This document shows positions 22,826-32,981 of a stretch of DNA of 64,000 nucleotides, piece after piece. Every line of letters begins with the position of its first letter. Position 1 is the first letter of the stretch. Both the position numbers and the translations under genes were made by a program. The notes under the pieces are model-generated. The model was not told the origin of the DNA. It saw nothing but the letters and a program-made list of their open reading frames with translations, and ran no database searches. The stretch comes from Codonopsis lanceolata. Taxonomy: Eukaryota > Streptophyta > Magnoliopsida > Asterales > Campanulaceae. The stretch is taken from positions 5,804,239-5,868,238 of the forward strand of contig CM028377.1 of assembly GCA_013146195.2 (NCBI GenBank), written 5' to 3'.

Positions 22826-22973
22826 TTAGTTGTCTCAATAATTAAGGTTTTATTTTGTTGGTTGTGTTGTGTGGTCATGAGTTCTACACTTCTAATTTTA
22901 TCTATATGTCCAATAAAAAAAAAATTGATAAGAGGCCTTTTATTTTTTTTTTCGCCAGCTCAATGTTCGGCGC
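22531..22973. mobile_element. hAT-like non-autonomous element
   Basis: It is bordered by the direct repeat GATGAGAACC (22521-22530 and 22974-22983), which contains an 8 bp hAT-sized duplication TGAGAACC. The left tip AGGGCCGGCCCTGAGG is a known type of plant hAT end. The reversed right tip (TCGCGCCGAACATTGAG) matches it only partly. Inside are a tRNA-like stretch with a B-box-like GAGTTCGAAAC (22710-22720) and an (AT)n tract (22770-22819). Confidence 0.55.
22770..22819. repeat. (AT)n microsatellite
   Basis: About 25 AT units inside the hAT-like element. Confidence 0.95.
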
Positions 22974-23017
22974 GATGAGAACCAATCTACTCTTCCACGA
23001 AGCTCCATCATAAACTT

Positions 23018-23343
23018 ACCTAGGCACCCTCTAAGGGGATCTACAAGTGTCTTTGGTAGCCTATGCCCCCACCACCATGGCCATTCTTTATACCAACACT
23101 AGCCTCCGAACACTTCCTTTTCCAAGAAAACCTCCACAACCATTCTTCCAAAAGAGACTGACAGAATAGCCAGAAGTTCTTAATACAAACACAGCTTAAA
23201 GAGACCCAACAACAAACCATCTCTAATGTAAAAAGTGCTTGAACTGCTCTGGACTGGCAACAAGGATACGATGCCAACTTACTCTTCTTCATCAACGCAC
23301 AAATAGTCAAGAGGGGCATAAAGCAAGACACTAGTCTCGACAA
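23018..23343 (-). other. Possible decayed exon, minus strand
   Basis: A 100-codon minus-strand frame (23343-23041) ends near a good donor sequence: the reversed strand reads GTGCCTAGGTAAGTTT around 23020. The peptide has many W, C and G residues and no domain I know. The competing frame is broken by stops. It could be a fossil exon or noise. Confidence 0.2.
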
Positions 23344-23985
23344 CTTGATGAGTTAAATAGCAACAAGAGGATACCTATTTTAGAGGATTGGGATTCGGCA
23401 CGACCATGAGGCATGAGCCATGGTACGGGCAAGGGGAGGTAAAAAGTACATATGTTTTCCAATGTTTGGTTTGAAGTTATAACTATAATACTAACAAATT
23501 AAAGACTGGCAGAATGGGTTGCAACAATTGGATAAACAAAGAGCTGATTGGTATGCAACAATCATGATTCTTTTCCAAGCTATTTGAACTATCATGAATG
23601 AAGTATGAACTATGACGGCATGAAATGGAATGACTATTTTCAAGACTAACGGAGCAAATTTATATGCAATAGATGAAATTCAGAAATATGGAAACAAATC
23701 AATGCAATGCATGAGTTCTTTAGTAGGAGAGAAATTAAATAGTAATAATACTTGAAAAGCACCTACTCTCCTGTGATCCTAACAGTAAATGTACACTAAA
23801 AAACACTTCATAAAAAAATCAAATTAATAGCACAACACAACAGCTTATTTCAGAACTCAAACTATATATAGACAACATAATCAACAAAATACTAAATTAT
23901 TCTCAAAATTAATGTAATGAGCTCCAAACAAATACACAATCCCCGTGTAAATAAATTAGTGCACTAGAATTTCATATATAAGTAT
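23344..23985. other. Intergenic DNA, nothing recognised
   Basis: AT-rich sequence without gene signals. Confidence 0.4.
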
Positions 23986-24000
23986 ATGTGTGTGTGTGTG

Positions 24001-24330
24001 TTTCAGAATCGATAGTGAGAACCTCAAAATTAGAAAGCGAGTCGAAACCATTGGCAACAGGAGAATCCGAAACCGAACGAGCAGAATTGTGCAAAAATCT
24101 CCGGTCAGAAAATGAAAACGAATTGCGAGAATTTGAGATCTCCGAAAGCTTGTCTTCCTCATCATCTATCGGGACTTCACCGGAATCTGTGGAAAGTCGA
24201 AAAATTATGTGCTAATTTGGGGGAAGACGATCGAATCAAATTACTACTAGTAGCATCGCACTTTGATAGATCTGGAAAATGAAGAAATGAAAATATATGT
24301 AATTACCTGGAAATAACGATAGAAGGAGAG
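24001..24330 (-). other. Possible host-gene 5' exons, minus strand
   Basis: The minus frame 24184-24003 reads serine- and acid-rich (GEVPIDDEEDKLSEISNSRN, then SFSFSDRRFLHNSARSVSDS). It is preceded by an acceptor-like TTTCCACAG (reversed, near 24190). Farther upstream the reversed strand at about 24311 reads TTTCCAG then GTAATT, which could join a 5' UTR exon to it. A competing plus-strand frame over the same bases is also open. The exon runs into a (CA)n tract without a donor. I cannot name a family. Confidence 0.25.
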
Positions 24331-24584
24331 AGGACGTTGCACGATACAAAGGGGCAGTGATGTACTTTCGCCTTAAAATTGTATTTGAAAGATATGTCTA
24401 AAAAATAGCTGGATTGATTTGAAAACATGTTTTAAAATATGTACCGGCTTGTAATTTTTTCAATCTTATTTGGCAGGAAAAGCTTGTCGAAAACCTTTTG
24501 GTAAAGTAAAAAGAGCTACTCATCAATTAGAGTTTGGCATTATAAATGAAAACCATTACGTTTGCCATTAAAGTGTTAATTTAT

Positions 24585-24960
24585 AACATTAAAAGTGTCA
24601 TTTTTTTAGCATTAAATATGTTACTTTTGACCCTACAAAGTCATTTTGCCTTAGAACTAAAAATCGTCGTTATTGATCTTAAAAGTGTCACTTTTTAGTA
24701 TCGAAAGTGTTGCGTTTTAGTATTAAATGTGTCACTTTTGACAGTCACCGTTAGTTTTTAAGTGACACTTTTTTAGTATTAAATGTGTCACTTTTTAGTA
24801 TTAAGAGTGTTACTTTTTAGTATTAAGAGTGATACTTTGTATTTTAATAAGAATTATAATAATTTTCCTTTAATAGTGTCACTTTTAACATTAAAATGTG
24901 TCACTTTTGTGTTTTTAATGTGTCACGTTTGGCTTTAAATGTGTCATTTAGCATTTCGTT
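24585..24960. repeat. Degenerate AGTGTCACTTTTTAGTATTAA array
   Basis: Ten or more copies of (A)GTGTCACTTTT(T)AGTATTAA(AT) at 20-35 bp spacing. It is related in motif to the arrays at 13930-14300 and 14800-14956, ten kilobases away. Confidence 0.7.
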
Positions 24961-25890
24961 AAAGTCCATTAGGATTCGTCAAGTATCTCAAGCCAATTGA
25001 TGCTCACGGATGGCTAACGGAGCTAACAGATGATTAAACTGTAAGGCGTGGGAAACATAAGAATTTCGACGATAAACATTAAAAGTGCAAGGACACCGGA
25101 GAAAATAAAGGAACTTCTCATTAATGAACATGTGAGGTGTCAAACCTACAACCTCTTTGTTCTAAACCTTAAAACATTAAATCTGACTAACTCAGCTAGC
25201 ATGCTATTATGTATTTTATTTACATGTTTACTTATTAACCCGTAAATTATTAAATGAGACTCCGTGTAAGACCGTCCTACACAAGTCTTTATAAAAAATG
25301 CTTCGTATCAGAGCGTCTCTTCACATTAAGTAACAAATGCATTCACCTCATTAAGAATCACACTTACGTCGAACCGTGACAATTGAGATTCACACAAAGG
25401 GGTCTGGGGTAATGTATCATAGTTCGTTTATCCAACTTTAATATAAGAATCATTTATTTCTGTCTGTCAAATTATTCTTAAATGTGTATTTGTTTTTACA
25501 AGGTCAGGTAAAGTAATTAAATATGTGGAGAGTTTAGATTTAATGAGACATAGAACGTGTGATATGCGTTGAAATGGAAGATTTGAAGACTCTACTGAAA
25601 AATAAAGTTTTTTGTTTTTAATTTTTTTAATTTTAGTTTTCTTATGCACGATTGTATATCACATGATTGATAATTGGCACCAAATAATTGTACTATGTTA
25701 TATAGTGGTTGGAAAACTTAAAGGCTTCCAAAATAGGAAACTTATGGTCATGATCCAGTCCTTGTAAGATAATGTGTTTACGAAACACCGCTAGTCATTA
25801 ATTAACGACTAGATTTTCTATTATACCGTCTAACGGAGCTCCACTCTTGAACAAAAAATACTGGTAAAACAGTCTTTGTTGAGTTTTTGC
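24961..25890. other. Intergenic DNA, nothing recognised
   Basis: AT-rich. A short GTGTAAGACCGTCCTACAC-like near-palindrome (25264-25283) resembles ends of small plant MITEs, but no partner was found. Confidence 0.35.
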
Positions 25891-26235
25891 CTTAATTTAC
25901 ATTAGTTCTCGAGTAATATTGTACTCCGTTCAACCCAAATGATCCATATTTGAAAAGTTTACATATAAGTTATGTAATTATAATTAGAGTTGATTTTAAT
26001 TACAATAATATTTGAAAATAATTATCATCTTAATATCAAATGTGGAGAGAAAAATTGAAATGTTTCAGAAATCGTAAAACGTTAAAAAAAAATAGTAAAA
26101 TTGACTTTTTGCCTAAAACAAAGGGGGGAATTTTTTGTTATTAAAATATCTATGGAATTGGCAAAGGGGTAAACAATACGAACAACCCTACAATTATAGC
26201 TTCTAACGACCCCATATTTTTTTTTTAGAGATTAA
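25891..26235 (+). repeat. Dispersed 340 bp repeat, copy 1
   Basis: It is nearly identical to 28543-28879, from CTTAATTTAYATTAGTTCTC to AGAGATTAA. It contains TACTCCRYTCAACCCAAATG and AAATATCTATGGAATTGGCA. No ORF is evident. Its right end is cut by a Helitron 3' terminus starting at 26236. Confidence 0.9.
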
Positions 26236-27560
26236 CTAGTTTTACACCCGTGCGTTAAATGCACAGACAAAAATATAATAATATTTAAGCAAAACGAATA
26301 AACAAATTAAAATAAAAAAAATTAAGAAAAGTAATGTATCTGGCAACTACTTAAATATAAATATATTATTTTATTGGTAATATTATAGATTTTGAAAAAA
26401 TTTCTTATATACAACCTTTGTCAAAAAGTAACTTAGGAGAGTCATCATTTCACAAAAGTATAATTGTAAGGAGAGTGATAAAAATAGTTATAAGGATAGC
26501 ATTACTCTCAGTATTAATATCTTTAAGCTAGAATGATTTGTTACCCTAGAAACTGCGACTTACAACTGAACATGACTGAATACTGGCTTCTTCAAGAAGA
26601 GTTCTACATGTGAAAGTGATTGACCTTAACTTTTGTTAATTGTCATGGCATACGATACTACCAATGTAAATTATCTTGCCTTGAAACTTGAAAGATAACC
26701 TCACATCTAATGGAGACAATGACATTCTTGGTATAAATATTTTGTCTCCAACATTGCTTCCATTCGAAAATTTTGCTTCAAAAGCGTGATTCTCAAACAT
26801 GGTAATGATTAGTTGTGTTCCATTGTGCAACTTTGCAGTAGAGTCAATGTTTCTCAACAACATCACCAAAACACCAATCTTAAGTGTTAATTCATAGTCA
26901 GACAATCCTGAACACTTTATACTAATTCAAAAACTATGTAAAATAAATATCTTCAAACAAACTTGTGTTGTTCTCTACCCTACACATAGAATTTGAACTC
27001 AAATAAGTTATTCATTCTAAATTATTGTTATAAACCATGTACTCATTTATGGTGTCAAGACTCAAGAGCATCAAGAATCAGGGCAAGTATAGCTCTTTCT
27101 TGCAAATATGACACATCATAAAATACTCAAAAAAATGACAGATATATACTTTCAACAACTGGATCATATATCTGATGCATTAACCAAAAGATAATTTGCA
27201 ACTTCTATTGTTGCAACACAATCATTTTCATCATCACATGTACCGTTGTCGATACTTAATTAAAATCCACTCAGAAAATGCCTTCAACACGAGACTGCAT
27301 TCGCCATTGCCAAAAGCTTGTAGTCTCATGTTTTTTGTAAGTCTCAAAACTTTGCAATATGTCCATAAATGGTACAATTTGTAATCATGTAACAAAAAAC
27401 ATGTCGAGTTCTTTCAAAGGGTCATTATGATGGTACTGTTTTTTATTCCAAGAATGTCATGGACATTATCTCATCAGTCATCATAGAATTTCATTCAAAT
27501 TTCAGATAAGACAATTTTCTCTCATGGTGTCTTACGCAATGTTTATATATAAAAATTAGG
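26236..27560 (-). mobile_element. Helitron remnant, family A, minus strand
   Basis: The 3' terminus on the minus strand reads hairpin GTGCAttTAACGCAC (26250-26264), GGGTGTAAAA, then CTAG (26239-26236). The target is A|T: copy 1 of the 340 bp repeat stops at AGAGATTAA, while copy 2 continues as AGAGATTAATATTGG, which is the unoccupied site. A decayed PIF1-type helicase lies upstream. The 5' TC end was not located, so the right limit is where helicase similarity ends. Confidence 0.75.
26490..27425 (-). pseudogene. Helitron PIF1-like helicase pseudogene
   Basis: From right to left on the minus strand I can follow the C-terminal half of a Rep-helicase. KVLRLTKNMRLQAFGNG (about 27360-27310) is followed by a FSEWIL stretch and a degraded ERAILALILDALES region (about 27110-27065). 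GLSDYELTLKIGVLVMLLRN, then LHNGTQLIIT and GDKIFIPRMSLSP, cover 26930-26690. The closing motif MTINKS*GQSL and VAVSRVTNHSSLKILI lies at 26645-26500. The last motif contains two in-frame stops, and at least two frameshifts separate the blocks. These motifs are the conserved DNA-unwinding core of plant Helitron transposases. The Rep nuclease part was not found. Non-functional. Confidence 0.85.
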
Positions 27561-28198
27561 ATTGTCTAATGTATAACTTCTTTTGAAACGACATGTTTTA
27601 TATAGATGTAATGAAAAATAAAATGTTGAGACATCTGAATGCATAAGTCTGGTGAAAAAAACGAAGGCAAATGCCAGAATCTTAGTCCCAAATCATTATC
27701 GGCAACGTACAATACCGTAAACACTATCAATTAAGTGTACCAGAGACTTTAATTGGTTGCATTCCACAAAATAAATAAATAAAAATCTACAGATTAATTT
27801 ATTTAAGAAAATTTAAGCAGATCAAGAAAAAAAAATATTGTAAAAGCTCAAATTAAAGGCTCAGAAGTTTATGGTTTTCACATCAATAAGCTTTTAAGCT
27901 TTTCAGAGTTTGATGGTATAATTTTAGTTATCAATGGCTTGAAAATATTAAACTTCAATGAAAGAAAACTTCAGATCTATCCATAAAAAAAAAACAAACA
28001 AACAAACAAACAAACAAACAAAGAATGGTATAATGTGTCAACCAATTTTTGACTTTCTCAATGATGTTTTCGCTTTTAGTTAAAAATATTTTAATCAAAC
28101 CGTTCATATTTGAAATTATAATAATTAAAGAATAACCTCTCTTCATAATCTGTTAGGAATTTTCTGTACAAAAAATAATGAAGGATAGCAGGATATAT
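27561..28198. other. Intergenic DNA with (AAAC)n
   Basis: No gene. A (CAAA)8 microsatellite lies at 27991-28022. Confidence 0.5.
27991..28022. repeat. (CAAA)n microsatellite
   Basis: About eight tandem CAAA units. Confidence 0.95.
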
Positions 28199-28213
28199 AA
28201 CTGCTATAACCGA

Positions 28214-28309
28214 GGCCCCTAAGGGGGTGGCCCAGTGATAGGCATGTGGCTTCACAAAGTATGAGGTCTCAGGTTCGATCCCTTCCCGTGCCCCCCTTAG
28301 GGAAAAAAA
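28214..28309 (+). mobile_element. SINE with 15 bp target duplication
   Basis: A-box-like TGGCCCAGTGAT (28228-28239) and a consensus B-box GGTTCGATCCC (28272-28282) sit at tRNA-like spacing. The element ends in an A-run and is flanked by AACTGCTATAACCGA (28199-28213) and AACTGTTATAACCGA (28310-28324), a 15 bp duplication with one mismatch. At ~96 bp it is short for a plant SINE and may be a head-only or 3'-truncated copy. Confidence 0.85.
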
Positions 28310-28542
28310 AACTGTTATAACCGACATCATAACAGCCTGCCTAAATTACACACGCTACCCCTTGAGAAATAAAACAGTTCACTAAACAGAAAAAACATCT
28401 GCAAACTATCCCTTTATTACACCCGACACCCCTATACTTTCAGGACTGCTTCCCTTCATCTTTATTCTGCTTCCCTTTATTTTTGTTCTTCCCTTTTCCT
28501 TTGAACTGAGATTGACCATTAACTTGAACATTTATATCAACA

Positions 28543-28879
28543 CTTAATTTATATTAGTTCTCGAGTAATATTGTACTCCACTCAACCCAAATGATCTATA
28601 TTTGAAAAGTTTACGTGTAAGTTATGTATTTATTATTAGACTTGATTTTAATTACAATAATATTTGAAAATAATTATCATCTTAATATCAAATGTGGAGA
28701 AAAAAATTAAAACGTTTCAGAGATCGTCTAAAAAAATAGTAAAATTGACTTTTTACCTAAAACAAAAGGGGTGATTTTCTGTTATTAAAATATCTATGGA
28801 ATTGGCAAAGGGGTGAACAATACGAACAACCCTACAATTATAGCTTATAACAACCCCCATGTTTCTTTTCAGAGATTAA
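28543..28879 (+). repeat. Dispersed 340 bp repeat, copy 2
   Basis: Second copy of 25891-26235 in the same orientation, 2.65 kb away, differing by scattered substitutions and small indels. It continues past AGAGATTAA into TATTGGACTCGG and so preserves the site where the Helitron inserted in copy 1. Confidence 0.9.
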
Positions 28880-29164
28880 TATTGGACTCGGGAAATCTCT
28901 CAAAACTAAGTCATTAAGCTAATTCCTAAATTCTTTTCCTAGTTTAACTTTTAGAATGAATTTAGTATTTTTCAATAAAAATTTGACATATATCAGTTTA
29001 TTTATTTTTAAAAAAAATAACAAAACACCTAACACCTGGTATTTAAAAAGTCAAACCATGAACAATAATTTAAGAACGACGGGAGAAAAATAAATGAATT
29101 CTCCAAAGTGATTTATATATAACATCAACAAAAAACCATCAGGACAAAACAATAAATCATATGT

Positions 29165-29728
29165 TTAAAATTTATTTTGTTTTGCCAATTTATTGGAGAT
29201 TACTAAAATAACATCCGCAAGATCTTCCAAGTCATGGCCAGCTTGTATGAGCTTGGGTGGCTCATGGACTGTCATTTCTTCAAAGCCCTGATCACAAGTA
29301 TCGGCATCAGTTATGACCGCGGAGGCAAATGAATTTAAGCTATGGAAATCTTTAGACCCCAAAAACTTGTTTGTCGAATCGAGGTCATCAAGGGCATCAC
29401 TATAAATCTCTGAACATGTCTCGTAAATTTCTTTGATTGTGGGACTGGTGATGGGTTTTGCAAGAGATTTGATCAAGTTTATCGAAGATATAGCACTGGC
29501 TTTCGCTTTCTCGATTGCAATGAGGCAAAGGGTTGGAAGATCAGCTTTGGAGGATCGGGGATCGGATGTTAACGACTTCAAACATAGAGAAGGATTACGA
29601 GCTTGCTTGCATGTATCGCTAATCAAACCGTTTTGACAAATTGTGAGGGTGCTACATAGAGATATCAGAAGAAGAAAAACCAAGAAAAATGAGTTGCAGT
29701 TGCAGGCCATTTTCTGATGATCTTTCAA
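29165..29728 (-). CDS. Pectin methylesterase / invertase inhibitor (PMEI) family protein
   Basis: A 187-residue secreted protein with a single PMEI domain. A hydrophobic signal peptide (SFFLVFLLLISLCS) precedes the conserved first cysteine pair (DTCKQARNPSLCLKSL), the family motif SDPRSSKADL, and the second pair (ETCSEIYSDALDDL .. ADTCDQGFEE). PMEI-domain proteins form a four-helix bundle and inhibit either pectin methylesterase in the cell wall or acid invertase. Sequence alone does not tell which. Length and single-exon structure are normal. A TATA-like TATATAAA lies at 29773-29766, only ~40 bases before the first ATG, so the second Met (29710), directly before the signal peptide, may be the real start. 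Neighbours are transposons. Confidence 0.93.
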   Translation of the reverse strand: MKDHQKMACNCNSFFLVFLLLISLCSTLTICQNGLISDTCKQARNPSLCLKSLTSDPRSSKADLPTLCLIAIEKAKASAISSINLIKSLAKPITSPTIKEIYETCSEIYSDALDDLDSTNKFLGSKDFHSLNSFASAVITDADTCDQGFEEMTVHEPPKLIQAGHDLEDLADVILVISNKLAKQNKF

Positions 29729-29765
29729 TTGGTTTTGCTTTTCAAATACCCCATTAAGATCGATG

Positions 29766-29773
29766 TTTATATA
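29766..29773 (-). promoter_or_regulatory. TATA-like box of the PMEI gene
   Basis: TATATAAA on the minus strand, 38-45 bases upstream of the first ATG at 29728. With a start about 30 bases downstream the leader would be very short. Confidence 0.5.
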
Positions 29774-29844
29774 GTGTTTTTCATTGAGAAATACTGTATA
29801 ATAAGAAATTTGTTATTGTTAATTACTACAATATTATTACTAAG

Positions 29845-30091
29845 GCTTCGTCTGGTACAGCGTTTTGAAAACACATCGTTTTTAAAACGTAATTTTTTTC
29901 TTGTAAACATGTTTGGAAAACTATTTTAAAACGCTATTTTTATAAACAAAATAGTTGTAAACGCAACATATTTTTAAAACGCTCCAAATTTGAGCGTTTT
30001 AAAATGTTGTACATTTTTAAAATATTGTATTTTAAAATGCTGCATTAAAACACTTTTAAAAAGAAAACGCTTTTGGTCAACGAATGCACGT
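29845..30091. mobile_element. Possible MITE with AAACGC/GCGTTT-rich body
   Basis: The left end GCTTCGTCTGGTACAGCGTTTT and the reversed right end (GCATTCGTTGACCAAAAGCG) are imperfectly complementary, with CTAAG on both sides (29840-29844 and 30092-30096). The interior is packed with AAAACGC and GCGTTTT in both orientations, able to fold extensively. The GGCTTCGTYTGGT tip is common in plant MITEs. Confidence 0.4.
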
Positions 30092-30267
30092 CTAAGCTTG
30101 TATTTCTGTTACAACGAATAATCAAGTGTTGACATAATATCTAAAAAGTCAACTTAATAAGTCAATCTATCAATTTAAGTCAATTAAACATTAACTTTAA
30201 GGAAATTGATCGAATTGATTTATATGTAATCTCCTCCAGTAAAGATGTTCATAATGTGGTAAGTACT

Positions 30268-30439
30268 AAACCATCAGGACTTGACCTGATGGCCAGAGCA
30301 CTGGGACACCAAAATAGAGGTCCTGGGTTCGACTCCCCCCAGTAGGTTAGAGGGATGTTTATCCCTCCCTAGTAGGCGCCTCTGGGAATATTTAAGGGGG
30401 TAAGTGGGGAACCACTATTGATCCTCTTTAAAAAAAAAA
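30268..30439 (+). mobile_element. SINE with perfect 15 bp target duplication
   Basis: AATGTGGTAAGTACT occurs at 30253-30267 and 30440-30454. Between them lie a tRNA-like head (TTGACCTGATGGCCAGAG), a consensus B-box GGTTCGACTCC (30327-30337), a body and an A-run of about 11. All hallmarks of a recent SINE insertion are present. The body differs from the SINE at 28214. Confidence 0.92.
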
Positions 30440-30504
30440 AATGTGGTAAGTACTCAAAATCTTGAGATTTTATTCTCTCAATCCCATTAATTACTATTCA
30501 TCAA

Positions 30505-30926
30505 CTAGCTTTACACTCGTGTGTTAAACACACGTTATATATATTTTTCAATCAAATTATACATAAGCAACATAAAATAAAACAAACAAAATTAAAAGAA
30601 TAAATTAAAAATTTTAACGATAATAAATAAAATAAGCAAATAATTGTAACGTAAATATTGTGAGTTTGATGTACATAACTGAAATTATTATAACACATCG
30701 ATTAAGAAAAGGTAAAATTATTAATAGAGAATACAATAAATAAATAAAATAGTTTATAAACTTTAGAATATTTTTTAAACATAATATTTGTCATTAAATA
30801 TGTGCGATTACTACTACAATCACTATGATTAAATATGTACAATTACTACTACTATCTATCACATAACAAAATGCATGTAATCTGTATTAATCAATATTAA
30901 TGTAATTTTTGTATCTTTTAGTTAGT
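30505..30926 (-). mobile_element. Helitron 3' end, family A, minus strand
   Basis: On the minus strand the hairpin CGTGTG-TTTA-ACACACG (30534-30518) is followed by AGTGTAAAG and CTAG (30508-30505) then T. The adjoining AT-rich DNA is likely its body; no helicase motif was seen. Confidence 0.6.
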
Positions 30927-30934
30927 GTGTTATG

Positions 30935-31989
30935 TAGAGCTGTCAGCCCGGCCCGGCCCAAGCTCGACGGGCCTCGCTTAACAACGGGTCGGATTGGGCC
31001 GGGCCGAAATAGTGTCGGGCCTCATAGAACTCAAGCCCAGCCCATGCACATTTCGGGCCTTCGGGCCAATGGGCCAAAAAAATTTTAAATATTTTTTTAT
31101 TAAATAAAACTCACAAATTAGCTAATAAATGTTATATCACACATACTTACTAGTCTAACTTACACAATTACAAAGTAAAAGTGCAACCAAAGCAAATATA
31201 AACAAAGGTAGTAATTTCAACAATTGAACGAAACAGAAACTAGAAAAACAATAATGTTACAGACCAAAGCGAAAATACATGTGCTACTTGAAGGATATTT
31301 TTTTTCAAAAAAATTATAACCAAATTGAAGTTCTTCATATTGTCCCCAATTTTTTAATATGTGTTTTCTAAGGATAGACAAAGTTTTTCGGGTTCTAGTT
31401 TGTAAAACCATACTAACTACCAAATGTTCATTTTTTTATTCGCCCGACACAATCTAGCATTTTAATTTTATTTTTTTATCAAGTTTATACTATTGAGGCT
31501 TTTTATTAGCTAATATCATATAGAGATACTCAATTAAATAGATCAGTTTCGATAAAATTACTAACTACAACCATATTAAACTAGATTAGAACTTGAAAGA
31601 TCAACTTCATTTCTTCTTTATAAGTGTCACTTCCATCAATTTAGAATATGAGTTTCAACAAAAAAAAAACAATGATTTGGAAATAGATCTTATTGTGTCA
31701 TAAATTTATCTAACCAAAAGAAGAAAAAGAAAAAAAAAAGTGGTCTAAATGAATGTCTGATAGTTTTTTTCTTTTTAGATTTATGTTTTAGTTTTTAACT
31801 TTGTAATTAAGTTTAAGTGTTTAACTTTATGACCGGGCCGGGCTGGACTTTTCGGGCTTTTTAAGCTTGGGCCAAACACGGCCCACGGGCCGGACCAAAG
31901 AGGCCCGGGTTTTTTCGGGCCTGCTAAATTGAGGCGCAGGCCCTTTAAAAGTCGGGTGGGTTGGACCGGGCTCGATTTTGACAGCTCTA
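30935..31989. mobile_element. hAT-type non-autonomous element, 1.06 kb
   Basis: The ends are TAGAGCTGTCAGCCCGG and (reversed right) TAGAGCTGTCAAAATCG, with 11 identical terminal bases. The flanks are an 8 bp duplication GTGTTATG (30927-30934 and 31990-31997), as expected for hAT. The subterminal regions are rich in GGGCCGGGC-type motifs in opposite orientations, a known feature of plant elements with a TAGAGCTGTCA tip. No transposase ORF is present. Confidence 0.85.
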
Positions 31990-31997
31990 GTGTTATG

Positions 31998-32627
31998 AAA
32001 ATTAAACACATAATTAAAATATAATAATAAAAATATAAGTGAATTTAATTATTGCTTATTACATGAATGAAAAATCTATATATATATTTTAGAATACATT
32101 TTTAAACGAATATATATTTGTTAGATAATAAAAATTACACAACAAATTCAAATGACGATAAACCAAAGAAAAACAACTCAAATTACATACTTCCTATGGT
32201 CATCCCTCCCCCAAAATGACCAAAATATCTCAGACTCAAAAACTCTTTCATTAATAGTGTCACCCAAATGAGGTGACACTGATAATATATGTACTTAATT
32301 ATTACAACTATATATACAAATATTTAAGCTCAATTCAATAAACTGTGAAATAGACATTTAAACTATGATTGCTCTCAATTCATTGTACATTTCACAGAGT
32401 ATGATACTCGGCTACTTACCCATATACATAATTACACCCCTCTAGAATCATTGTACATGTTCCCAAAGCAATTAGACTACGATTTACTTGCTCATATTCA
32501 TCATCGCTTTTCTACAATGTCAATGAACGAAAATGGAATTCGGTAATAATGATACTATCACCTCTCACCAGGATCATATTGATCTTTAAAAGTTCATTCA
32601 TCCAACATGTCATAACTGTTGCTACTA
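31998..32627. other. Intergenic DNA, nothing recognised
   Basis: AT-rich sequence. The last eight bases (TGCTACTA, 32620-32627) are the left duplication of the neighbouring SINE-like element. Confidence 0.4.
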
Positions 32628-32973
32628 CATTTTTTAAAGGTTGGAGGGGACATAGACCTTACTCCAACCCTTACTTTTTAATATTTTAATGCATTGAAAG
32701 ACTACAATTATCGATACATAATGCCTTTGGTGTGACTAAATGGTGCCTCTAGTGAGGCTTTAAACACCCGACCTCTCGATTGAGAGTAGTGATGCACCAT
32801 GATGCTTCTGGTGGGGCTTGAACACCCGACCTCTCCGTTAAGATAAGCGAGCAGCTAAATGGGGTATTTGGGTAAGGCTTGAACAACAACGTTGCCTCTA
32901 AAAATGATTGAACACCCGACCTCTCCGTTATGAGAAGTGAGCAGTACCAGTTGAGCTAGAGCTCGTTGGTTGA
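32628..32973 (-). mobile_element. tRNA-like multimeric SINE, copy 3, with target duplication
   Basis: The minus strand starts ACCAACGAGCTCTAGCTCAA (A-box TAGCTCAACTGG), then has GAGAGGTCGGGTGTTCAA units at three positions and closes with CCCCTCCAACCTTTAAAAAA. TGCTACTA flanks it at 32620-32627 and 32974-32981. It is the cleanest of the three copies and defines the family limits (~346 bp). Confidence 0.8.
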
Positions 32974-32981
32974 TGCTACTA

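Noticed and set aside
23956..24165. Hydrophobic 69-codon minus-strand ORF
   Set aside because: It overlaps another minus-strand frame with a more protein-like composition and depends on the (CA)n tract.
28228..28282. tRNA gene
   Set aside because: A- and B-boxes are present but no cloverleaf with paired acceptor stem is evident, and target duplications plus A-tail identify a SINE. The same reasoning applies at 30268 and 32628.
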